From the NCBI GenBank assembly GCA_035493835.1, contig DATJHO010000119.1, positions 3,962-67,961 of the forward strand: a DNA stretch of 64,000 nt. The letters are read 5' to 3'. The DNA is from DASZTU01 sp035493835. Lineage in GTDB: Bacteria > Pseudomonadota > Alphaproteobacteria > Rhizobiales > Devosiaceae. A program made the translations under genes and the position numbers. The notes below the pieces were generated by a model. It was given only the letters and a program-made list of their open reading frames with translations. It ran no database searches and was not told where the DNA came from. Numbering within the stretch: the stretch's first letter is position 1; every line of letters starts with the position of its first letter. Positions 20,543-26,517 of this stretch are shown here, piece by piece.

Positions 20543-20863
20543 ATGAAAATCCTCGTTACCGACCAAGACGGCGCGGAGCACGAGCTGGAAGGGCTCGATG
20601 GTTGGCGGGCCATGGAAGTGATCCGCGACTGGGGCCTCAATATCAAAGCCGAGTGTGGCGGGGGCTGCTCCTGCGCGACCTGCCACGTCTATGTTGAGCA
20701 GGCCTGGCTCGACAGGCTGCCCGCGCCGACGGACGACGAGGAAGATTTGCTCTATCCCGTGCCCGACCGGCAAGCCAATTCGCGCCTCTCCTGCCAGATC
20801 CTGCTCAGCGATGAACTGGATGGCCTGAAGCTAACGCTCGCGGCTTCGGCGGCTCACGGCTAG
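20543..20863 (+). CDS. [2Fe-2S] ferredoxin, adrenodoxin type (second copy)
   Basis: A 106-residue ferredoxin with the ligand motif [15 protein letters not shown] and a fourth cysteine in SRLSCQI, closely resembling the one at 13914-14234 in length, motif and C-terminal layout. It follows the FNR gene by 162 bases in the same direction. This placement makes it the more likely direct partner of the reductase. Both ferredoxins are of the type also used in iron-sulfur cluster assembly, so an Isc role cannot be excluded. Confidence 0.92.
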   Translation: MKILVTDQDGAEHELEGLDGWRAMEVIRDWGLNIKAECGGGCSCATCHVYVEQAWLDRLPAPTDDEEDLLYPVPDRQANSRLSCQILLSDELDGLKLTLAASAAHG

Positions 20864-20936
20864 CCAGGACGCGCCAAGCTTTGCCCCGCAAAACCGCCGG
20901 AGCCGTAATATCTGGCGGAACCCCGGAGATTGATCC

Positions 20937-21251
20937 TCAGGGTTGGGTGTTGTTGCCGCTACCGTCGCCCCCGGAAAGGGAGAGCGGCGTCTGTACCGTA
21001 GGGGCAGCGGGCGCCGGGGCCACCAGCGCGGGGGCACCGTAGAGTGGGGCCGACTGCTGTGTTACCCGGGGCTCTGTGCCAGCCTGCACCCTGACAGGAA
21101 CGCAGATGTTTTGCCCGGGCACATAGCGGTATTCGATGCCATTGCTCCCGATGGGGCAGGTCACACTGTACCTCTGAGCGGAAGCGGTGCCGACCGCACC
21201 GAAGGTGATTGCCGCTACGGCAAGGCCGGAAAACAAATAAGTCTTGAGCAT
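20937..21251 (-). CDS. Small secreted two-cysteine protein, array family 1, member A
   Basis: A 104-residue protein of unknown function with a signal peptide (MLKTYLFSGLAVAAITFGAV..., cleavage likely after TASA). The mature part has VTCPIGSNGIEYRYV and QNICVPV (C32 and C50), then a Pro/Ala-rich stretch and a GGDGSG tail. GGGGAA lies before the ATG at 21251. It has two tandem paralogues just upstream (21604-21879, 22202-22477), sharing signal peptide, the cysteine pair, the xCPxGxxGIxYxY core and the GDGS tail. Two conserved cysteines suggest a disulfide after export. It is the distal member of an eight-gene run on this strand. Confidence 0.8.
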   Translation of the reverse strand: MLKTYLFSGLAVAAITFGAVGTASAQRYSVTCPIGSNGIEYRYVPGQNICVPVRVQAGTEPRVTQQSAPLYGAPALVAPAPAAPTVQTPLSLSGGDGSGNNTQP

Positions 21252-21532
21252 TGAAGTTCCCCTCACTCGGTTATATCAGCAACGCGGGGCCAAAGAAGCA
21301 GCGGCGCCGCTCGCGGGAACAACAGTCCCTGGGGTTGCGGTGCTTCCAAGCGCTCGTTTGGGGCTGGCGAGTTGTTTGCGTCAACTCCGTGTGAGGTAGA
21401 TAGTTCTAGTTTGTGGTCGGAACAAGTTACAAAAAAGTCATTAATATCGACGAAATGTCGATATTAGAAAAATGTCGGTAACAGGCCGCACACATTTGCC
21501 AACACTGGTCCGCAGTTGGCGTCATAGGTGAC
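21252..21532. other. Upstream region of family 1 member A
   Basis: No gene. On the minus strand it holds GTAACTTGTTCC, then AGAACTATC, 13 bases later GGAGTTGACGCAAACAAC; the same word order occurs upstream of members B (21985-22030), C (22585-22650) and D (23400-23500). It is most likely the promoter region. An AT-rich inverted repeat ATATCGACgaaatGTCGATAT lies at about 21446-21466. Confidence 0.4.
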
Positions 21533-21572
21533 AGAAAATCCAGGGACCGGCTCCGCAAATGACCCGGTCCCT
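21533..21572 (-). terminator. Rho-independent terminator after family 1 member B
   Basis: Minus-strand stem GGGACCGG/CCGGTCCC (21543-21571) followed by TGGATTTTC. It begins 32 bases past the stop of the 21604-21879 gene. Confidence 0.6.
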
Positions 21573-21603
21573 TCTTCCGTGGGGCGATGAAGTCTGCGCG
21601 GCT

Positions 21604-21879
21604 TCAGCCGCCGCTGCCGTCGCCGCTGGCGAGGGTGCTAGCCGGGACCTGTGGCGCGGCCACGGCGCGCGCCGTGTAGGACTGCGGCGTAGTCCGGCTT
21701 TCGACAGGAGCGCGCGTCCGGACCGGAACGCAGATGTTTTGCTGGGGTATGTAGCGGTACTCGATGCCGTCCCTCCCGATCGGGCAGGTCACTCCGACGG
21801 GCTGTGCGTAAGCGGCGCTGGCAGCTCCCAAGGTGATGGATGCGGCGGCAAGAGCGAAGAGCAGGTATGTCTTTTGCAT
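21604..21879 (-). CDS. Small secreted two-cysteine protein, array family 1, member B
   Basis: A 91-residue unknown protein with the signal peptide MQKTYLLFALAAASITLG..., core VTCPIGRDGIEYRYI and QNICVPV (C32, C50 as in member A) and a tail ending SGDGSGG. GAGGAA lies 6 bases before the ATG at 21879; the open frame reaches further upstream without such a site. It has its own hairpin terminator downstream and its own upstream region sharing words with the other members, so it is an independent transcription unit, not part of an operon. Confidence 0.8.
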   Translation of the reverse strand: MQKTYLLFALAAASITLGAASAAYAQPVGVTCPIGRDGIEYRYIPQQNICVPVRTRAPVESRTTPQSYTARAVAAPQVPASTLASGDGSGG

Positions 21880-22138
21880 TTGTATTCCTCTCACATCGTT
21901 CGCAAGTAACGCGAGTGCGGAGGGGGCATTCATCCTGTCGCGGGGTTTAACAATCCTGCGTTGAAAGTCCTGGGCACTCGCATGGCAGGTTGCGAGTTGT
22001 TTAGACTAACTCCCTGTGTGCAAGATAGTTCCAAGAAAGGCCCATTGTGAGTTGCTATTGAACCATTTGTGGCGGAAAAATTGTCACATAGCGGACAGTT
22101 TTGCTCGGCGTGGCGTCTTTGGCGGTCTTCGAATGCAC

Positions 22139-22172
22139 AAGGGCCGGGTCTGACGATGCAGACCCGGCCCTT
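22139..22172 (-). terminator. Hairpin terminator after family 1 member C
   Basis: A 14-bp perfect stem AAGGGCCGGGTCTG / CAGACCCGGCCCTT with a 6-base loop, 30 bases past the stop of the 22202-22477 gene. The following T-run is weak. Confidence 0.55.
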
Positions 22173-22201
22173 TGCTTAGCAGACGAGTAAGTCTGGTTGG
22201 C

Positions 22202-22477
22202 TCAACTGCCGTCGCCGCTGGCAAGCGTATTGGCAGGGGCCTGAACCACAATGGTGCTGGTCTTCAGCGCCTGGGGCGTGGTGGTGCTCTGGGTGGCCAT
22301 GCGGGCACTCACCTTGACCGGAACGCAGGTGTTGTGCCGAGCAACGTAGTGATACTGAATCCCGTTGGCCCCGACCGGGCAGGTCACGCCGGCAGGCTGG
22401 GCGGCCGATGCGGTGCCGGCAGCACCCATGCTGATTGCTGCGATGGCGAGGCCGGCAAACAAATAAGTCTTGCGCAT
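22202..22477 (-). CDS. Small secreted two-cysteine protein, array family 1, member C
   Basis: A 91-residue unknown protein: signal peptide MRKTYLFAGLAIAAISMGAAGTASA, core VTCPVGANGIQYHYV and HNTCVPV (C33, C51), and a C-terminus ending ASGDGS. GGGGAAA precedes the ATG. It keeps the family-1 layout but with more substitutions in the core (Gln for Glu, His for Arg), so it is the most diverged of the three. Function unknown. Confidence 0.8.
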   Translation of the reverse strand: MRKTYLFAGLAIAAISMGAAGTASAAQPAGVTCPVGANGIQYHYVARHNTCVPVKVSARMATQSTTTPQALKTSTIVVQAPANTLASGDGS

Positions 22478-23002
22478 TTATCTTTCCCCTTTTGGGTTCC
22501 CTAGTAATTCGAGTGTAAAACTTGCCCTGTCGGTCGTCGGATCACAGAAATCCGACGCCGAAGTGCTCTTTAACACTCGGTAGAGGTCGTTTTTTTCATC
22601 AACAAACCCTCTATGTGTCGGGATAGTGACACCCATGAGCTGCGGCAAGTTACAAAGGCGTCACGAAACCGAAACTTTTCGTAACGTTCCGGCAATGTGG
22701 GATAGGGGGCTAGGCGCGAGCGCCTTCAGAACGCTGGACTTTCCTGCCGCCAGCGCAAGGTTCGATGGGGCGAACGGGCCGGGGTATCAGGCGCGGTGCG
22801 CCTCTGGCTTGTCGAGCGAGGTTGGCGGAGGCACATATTGCGGCAGGAAGCGGTCAGCTGCTGAGCAGGGCATTCAAAGCTGGCGTGAAACCAATCGGCC
22901 GGAGCAGGCAAAGCCCGCCCCGGCCTATATGCTTGCGGTGGCCGCAAGCCTTCGCCATCCGCCTGGTGCCGGTTCTGCCGGCGATGTGGCGGTCTGGCTT
23001 GT
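22478..23002. other. Gap between the two array families
   Basis: 525 bases without a supported gene. The first 200 hold the putative promoter of member C (minus-strand words GTAACTTGCCGCAG, CACTATCCC, GAGGGTTTGTTGATG). A 10-base inverted-like pair, CGAAACTTTTCG, lies at 22672-22683. The rest has overlapping open frames on both strands with no ribosome binding site or protein character, and I see nothing further in it. Confidence 0.4.
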
Positions 23003-23284
23003 TCAGTTTTGGCTGGCGCGACGCTTGGCCGTGGTCGGCGAGAGCGGCTGGGATTGCTCGGTCGTCGGGCACGCATTGCCCTCGGAGAGGCCCGAGCTAT
23101 ATCTCTGCATTTCCCGGCCGGGCTGCACCGAAGACGAGTGAGGGGCGAGGGGGGACTCCGAAAGAGTCGGAGGCGTCGCCTGCCCCGGGTTCAAACAACC
23201 CATTGCGAACGCCGATCCTGTGGACACGGCGGCCAAACCGAGCGTCGTCACCGCAATCCAGGCAAGCAAAGAAATTTTGCGCAT
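23003..23284 (-). CDS. Small secreted protein, array family 2, member D
   Basis: A 93-residue unknown protein. The signal peptide (MRKISLLAWIAVTTLGLAAVSTGSAFA) is followed by CLNP, a Leu-Ser-rich middle with LAPHSSS, and SEGNAC (C30, C72). This matches family 2 (members E to H) up to the second cysteine. The C-terminus (QPLSPTTAKRRASQN) lacks the SHPNE/His tail of the others, so the end of the gene has diverged or been replaced. GGATGAAT lies before the ATG. Its upstream region resembles that of family-1 member C, not of its family-2 relatives. Confidence 0.7.
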   Translation of the reverse strand: MRKISLLAWIAVTTLGLAAVSTGSAFAMGCLNPGQATPPTLSESPLAPHSSSVQPGREMQRYSSGLSEGNACPTTEQSQPLSPTTAKRRASQN

Positions 23285-23563
23285 TGTTATTCATCCATAA
23301 ATATGGAGTCCAGTGCAAACCGCCTTGTGGCCAATAAATCTTCTGCCGCGGCAATATATGCAGCATCCGTTATTGGTATATAAGGTCAGCTGGGGCTGCC
23401 GACTTCTTTAGACAAACCCCATGGCGCAGTGGATAGGCTTGCCGACATGCTGAGGCAAGTTACAAGACGCTTTTGTTTCCGAAATTTTTCGTAACAATTC
23501 CGCAATATGACGTTTGCGTGAATGGACGTGAGCAAAAATGTGAGCCTGGCGAGCAGAAATGAC

Positions 23564-23596
23564 AACGGCCGGATCGGATGATCCGATCCGACCGTT
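23564..23596 (-). terminator. Hairpin terminator after family 2 member E
   Basis: Nearly perfect stem AACGGCCGGATCGGAT / ATCCGATCCGACCGTT with a minimal loop, about 46 bases past the stop of the 23642-23962 gene, followed on the minus strand by a moderately T-rich stretch. Confidence 0.55.
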
Positions 23597-23641
23597 TGTC
23601 AGCTATGCCCGGGGCGCCGAGGCCGCCTCGAGAATGTGCGT

Positions 23642-23962
23642 TTAGCGGTGGCTATGGCTGGAGTGGTGGTGAGGCTGGTGCGTCGGGGAGTGCATCTCGT
23701 TCGGGTGGCTCCTCAGCGTATCGTAGTCGGCAACGTTGTAGTCAGGCGAAAGACCGCACCTGTTCCCCAGGGCCAGTTCCTCCTGGACACCCATCCGATC
23801 GTAGCCGGCTCCCCGGTTCGGGGCCATGTCGTCGTGAGTCAGCGACAGCGGTGTCACGGACGCCGGGTTAAGGCAGGTCGCCGCGAATGCGGTCCCGCTG
23901 GAGATCGTCGCCAATCCGATGGCGGCAAAGGCCAGGCTGGCGAGGGTGATGAACTTAGGCAT
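23642..23962 (-). CDS. Small secreted protein with His-rich tail, array family 2, member E
   Basis: A 106-residue unknown protein: signal peptide MPKFITLASLAFAAIGLATISSGTAFA, then TCLNP, MAPNRGAGYDRMGVQEEL and LGNRC (C30, C69), then YDTLRSHPNEMHS and a tail with HHHSSHSHR, seven histidines in the last 14 residues. AAGGAT lies before the ATG. The core is that of members F and G; the tail is longer and richer in histidine, which could bind metal ions. Function unknown. Confidence 0.8.
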   Translation of the reverse strand: MPKFITLASLAFAAIGLATISSGTAFAATCLNPASVTPLSLTHDDMAPNRGAGYDRMGVQEELALGNRCGLSPDYNVADYDTLRSHPNEMHSPTHQPHHHSSHSHR

Positions 23963-24075
23963 ATTCTATCCTTCTGGTCGTAATTTTCGGCAGGGCTATC
24001 CACCCTCGGGGAAAGTACTCCTTCCCCCGCAGCAAGTTGTTCGCTAGTCCGAAGGCTTGTCGGCCGGGATCGGCC

Positions 24076-24087
24076 GACCCATAGGTC
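24076..24087. promoter_or_regulatory. Palindrome before member E (GACC-CATA-GGTC)
   Basis: The arms GACC and GGTC pair around CATA, 114 bases before the member E start, next to CGGCCGGGATCGGCCG. It corresponds in position and core to the palindromes at 24862-24879, 25633-25650 and 26247-26262. Confidence 0.4.
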
Positions 24088-24206
24088 TCATCCCTGGCAG
24101 TTCGTGCCTTGGAAGATATCCGCCAAGTAAGAAATACTGGTAGCGTTGCTACCGGAGGGTGGATGTTTTGTTAAACGTTGTTTAGCTGGAAACAAACAAC
24201 CTCACC

Positions 24207-24231
24207 GTCAAGTCAAGTCAAGTCAAGTCAA
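24207..24231. repeat. Five tandem GTCAA units
   Basis: A perfect pentanucleotide repeat, five copies. It lies in the 441-base gap between members F and E, upstream of E on the minus strand. The gap also holds a near-match to a CtrA box (TTAA-N7-TTAG, 24170-24184). Confidence 0.85.
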
Positions 24232-24238
24232 GCCATGT

Positions 24239-24260
24239 CGAGGTCGCGGGAGCGACCTCG
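24239..24260. other. Hairpin CGAGGTCGC-GGGA-GCGACCTCG
   Basis: A perfect 9-bp stem with a GGGA tetraloop 144 bases past the stop of member F. No T-run follows on the minus strand, so its terminator role is uncertain. Confidence 0.4.
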
Positions 24261-24403
24261 GCATTGGGCATGATAGCGATGCAGTTGGAGTGATAGGCGC
24301 GGCTGCTGGGCCGGCTGCTGCAAAGGGCCCGCATTGGGCGCCCTTCGCCAAACTGGCATGTCTGACTTGCGGCTGTCGTTCTCAGCTAAGGGGCGGGCGC
24401 CTC

Positions 24404-24697
24404 TTAGCCGCGGTTGTGTTGGTGGTAATCCGATTCATTCGGATGGGTGTCGTAACCAGTCGCGGCGGTGCTGTAGGATTCCGGAGTGACATTGCACTGG
24501 TTGCCCTGGGACAGTTCTTCCTGACGGCTCATGCGGTTGTTGTTGCCGGCTTCGTGCGGATCGAGCGTGCTGCTAGTCATCGACAGGTCCGACGTATCGG
24601 CCGGGTTGAGGCAGGCGGCGATCGCCGAGCCGCCGGAGATCGTGGCAAATCCAACAACGGCAACGGCCAGGCTGGCAAGGGTGGTGAGCTTCGACAT
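24404..24697 (-). CDS. Small secreted protein, array family 2, member F
   Basis: A 97-residue unknown protein, the closest paralogue of member G. Signal peptide MSKLTTLASLAVAVVGFATI..., mature start CLNPADTSDLSMTSS, middle NNNRMSRQEELSQGNQC (C29, C68), and the tail YDTHPNESDYHQHNRG. AGAAGGAAA lies before the ATG. It sits in the duplicated unit 24358-24990. A hairpin overlaps its stop codon (GCTAAGGGGC / GCCTCTTAGC). Confidence 0.82.
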   Translation of the reverse strand: MSKLTTLASLAVAVVGFATISGGSAIAACLNPADTSDLSMTSSTLDPHEAGNNNRMSRQEELSQGNQCNVTPESYSTAATGYDTHPNESDYHQHNRG

Positions 24698-24861
24698 TTG
24701 GTTTTCCTTCTAAGTCTAAATTTCGGCAACAGAATCCACGGTCGAGGGAAGGGTGTCCTTCCGCCCGCTGCAGGGTTTTCCGTTGATCCGATTGCGGTCG
24801 ACCGACATTGGCCGAGCCTGGATTTCTGCCTTGGCTGTACTAGCCGTAGGAGGCATCCACT

Positions 24862-24879
24862 GGGGCCATATAGGTCCCC
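24862..24879. promoter_or_regulatory. Palindrome before member F (GGGGCC-ATATA-GGTCCCC)
   Basis: Arms GGGG/CCCC and CC/GG around ATATA, with one unpaired T, 165 bases before the member F start. On the minus strand it reads CCTATATGG in the centre, which could also serve as a -10-like element. Confidence 0.45.
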
Positions 24880-25173
24880 CAGGTGGGACGAAACAGGGCC
24901 GCTCAGCTTAAAGTTTGTTAAGTCAACGGCAGGGTCTGGGTCATGTTCGGCTATTCGGACGAGGGGGGAAAGCCGGGGTCTCGGAAGCGATTCCGAACCG
25001 GCAGATCCGCCTGGTTGAGACGTGCGACACCGCAATCAGAGGAGCGAGTTTGGTCTGGAGGCTCGGGATGGCCCGTCGGGCCGCCTCGCGAGACGGTCGG
25101 CCTTAGCCGCCGCTCACAACTCTGGGATCTCTGACTTGCGGCCGTCGCTCAGTGTCGAAAGGGCGGACGCCCC

Positions 25174-25470
25174 TCAGCCGCGGTTGTGCTCGTGGTAGCC
25201 GGACTCGTTCGGATGGGAGTTGAGGGTGTCTGCGGCGCTGGTGCTGTAGGTCGCCTGCGCGAGGTCGCACTGGTTGCCCTGCGCCAATTCGGCCTGGCGA
25301 ACGAGGCGCTGGTGGCTGCCTTCTTCGTTCGGAGCCAAAAGGCTGCTGGTCATCGAGAGGTTCGACGTATCGGCGGGATTGAGGCAAGCCGCGATCGCCG
25401 AGCTGCCGGACATCGTGGCAAATCCGACAACGGCAACGGCCAAGCTGGCGACGGTAGTGAACTTTGACAT
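25174..25470 (-). CDS. Small secreted protein, array family 2, member G
   Basis: A 98-residue unknown protein almost collinear with member F: signal peptide MSKFTTVASLAVAVVGFATM..., CLNPADTSNLSMTSS, RLVRQAELAQGNQC (C29, C68) and the tail LNSHPNESGYHEHNRG. AAGGAG lies shortly before the ATG. Differences from F are concentrated between the two cysteines and after the second one, while the signal peptide and tail are nearly the same. Function unknown. Confidence 0.82.
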   Translation of the reverse strand: MSKFTTVASLAVAVVGFATMSGSSAIAACLNPADTSNLSMTSSLLAPNEEGSHQRLVRQAELAQGNQCDLAQATYSTSAADTLNSHPNESGYHEHNRG

Positions 25471-25632
25471 TTGGTTTCTCCTTCTTCATCTAATTTCGGC
25501 AACAGAAAACACGCTCAGTGAAGGGATGTCCCTCCGCCGTTGCAGGGTTTTCCGTTGATCCGAAGGTGGTCGACCGACATTGGCCGAGCCTGGATTTCCG
25601 CCTTGGCTCTTTCGCCGTGGAAGGCATCCACA

Positions 25633-25650
25633 GGGGCCATATAGGTCCCC
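25633..25650. promoter_or_regulatory. Palindrome before member G (GGGGCC-ATATA-GGTCCCC)
   Basis: Same sequence as at 24862-24879, 163 bases before the member G start. A second inverted word, CTTAA-AGTTTG-TTAAG, follows at about 25679-25694 and is also present in copy 1 at about 24908-24923. Confidence 0.45.
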
Positions 25651-25799
25651 GATTAGCGACGAAACAGGGCCGTTCAGCTTAAAGTTTGTTAAGTCAGCGG
25701 AAGGGGCCTGGTCATGTTCGGCCATTCGGTGGGGAACAAAGCCGGGGTCTCAGAAGCGATCCCGGCCTGGTTTGGTCAGCGCTGTTCAGCGCCGCGCCG

Positions 25800-26084
25800 T
25801 TAGTTGCGATCGCCGTCGCGATGAACCTGGTTCGGATGGCTGCGCAGCTGGTCGGGATTGCTGTAGCTCGGCAGGTCGCCCGAGGTGCTCAGGCTCTGCT
25901 CGGTGATCCCGGAGGTGTTGCTCGCGACATCATAGGCGTAGTTGGCATTCATGGTGTTCTGGGTCAGCGAGAGGACTGGCCTATTTGCCTGGTTGAGGGT
26001 TGCGGCGACCGCCGACCCGGCGGGGACTGCAACGAAACCGATAGCGGCAAGGGCCAGGCTGGCGACGATAGTGGACTTAGCCAT
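25800..26084 (-). CDS. Small secreted protein, array family 2, member H (cysteine-free)
   Basis: A 94-residue unknown protein with the family-2 signal peptide (MAKSTIVASLALAAIGFVAVPAGSAVA) and tail (LRSHPNQVHRDGDRN). The mature protein begins TLNQANRP where the others have CLNPA, and STSGDLPS replaces GNQC, so both family cysteines are missing. GAAGGAAAG precedes the ATG at 26084; the frame is open further upstream through the conserved leader but that part is not protein-like. First gene of the array in the direction of transcription. Function unknown. Confidence 0.78.
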   Translation of the reverse strand: MAKSTIVASLALAAIGFVAVPAGSAVAATLNQANRPVLSLTQNTMNANYAYDVASNTSGITEQSLSTSGDLPSYSNPDQLRSHPNQVHRDGDRN

Positions 26085-26246
26085 TTTTCTTTCCTTCATA
26101 AGCAAATCTCGGAAATGAAATTCAGCACGGGGGAAGGGTGCTTCCGCCCGTTTGACGCTGTTTTCGTTGATCCGAGGGTGGTCGGCCGGGAGCGGCCGAT
26201 CCGTGAACCTTCCTCGTTGGCGGTAGCGCCGGAGGAAGCATCCACA

Positions 26247-26262
26247 GCACCCATATAGGTGC
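26247..26262. promoter_or_regulatory. Palindrome before member H (GCACC-CATATA-GGTGC)
   Basis: A perfect 5-bp palindrome with the same ATATAGG core as those of F and G but with different, still complementary arms. A second palindrome, GAAACAG-T-CTGTTTC, lies at 26292-26306. Both are upstream of member H. Confidence 0.45.
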
Positions 26263-26418
26263 AGGAATCCGAATGACCGTAAGTGTTTTGGGAAACAGTC
26301 TGTTTCGTCACAAACCCGCAACAATTTCGGCTAGCGGTTACGAAAATGCAAAGGTCGGCTTGCCCAAGCCGGTCGGGCCCAATTTCGAGCGCGAAGAGGC
26401 GATTCGTGGGTGCCAAGA

Positions 26419-26463
26419 GCGTTTCCAGGAAAAGTGGCCACCACTTTTCCGCTTCGGAAACGC
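26419..26463. repeat. AAAAGTGG-type palindromic repeat
   Basis: Nested stems GCGTTTCC/GGAAACGC and GGAAAAGTGG/CCACTTTTCC. The inner stem is shared with 33281-33307 and 63379-63403. It lies between the array and the ycjF homologue; nothing else is recognised in 26310-26517. Confidence 0.6.
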
Positions 26464-26517
26464 GACATGACAAAGAGTTGGAGAGCGTTCAGCGTTTCGA
26501 TGAAACGGTGAACGGCT

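Larger units (their letters stand above)
24358..24990. repeat. Duplicated unit, copy 1 (gene F with its leader)
   Basis: From TCTGACTTGCGGC to AAGCCGGGGTCTCGGAAGCGAT this stretch is repeated, with scattered substitutions, at about 25130-25770. The unit spans downstream hairpin, gene, leader, palindrome and the upstream CTTAA-N6-TTAAG word. Confidence 0.7.
25130..25770. repeat. Duplicated unit, copy 2 (gene G with its leader)
   Basis: Second copy of the unit at 24358-24990, in direct orientation and adjacent to it. Differences are mostly single substitutions and short indels. The non-coding leader is about as similar as the coding part. Confidence 0.7.

Noticed and set aside
22626..23141. Plus-strand open frame in the gap between the two array families
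   Set aside because: It overlaps member D in antisense, has no ribosome binding site and no recognisable protein features.
24207..24231. CRISPR array
   Set aside because: The only direct repeat cluster is a 5-base unit without spacers; no cas gene is present in the window.
24908..25694. TTAA-N6-TTAA words before members F and G as CtrA boxes
   Set aside because: The spacing is 6, not 7, and the words are better described as a CTTAA/TTAAG inverted repeat within the duplicated unit.
20937..26084. Prophage, genomic island or insertion-sequence origin of the small-gene array
   Set aside because: No integrase, transposase, attachment repeat or tRNA boundary is visible, and codon use and GC content resemble the flanks.
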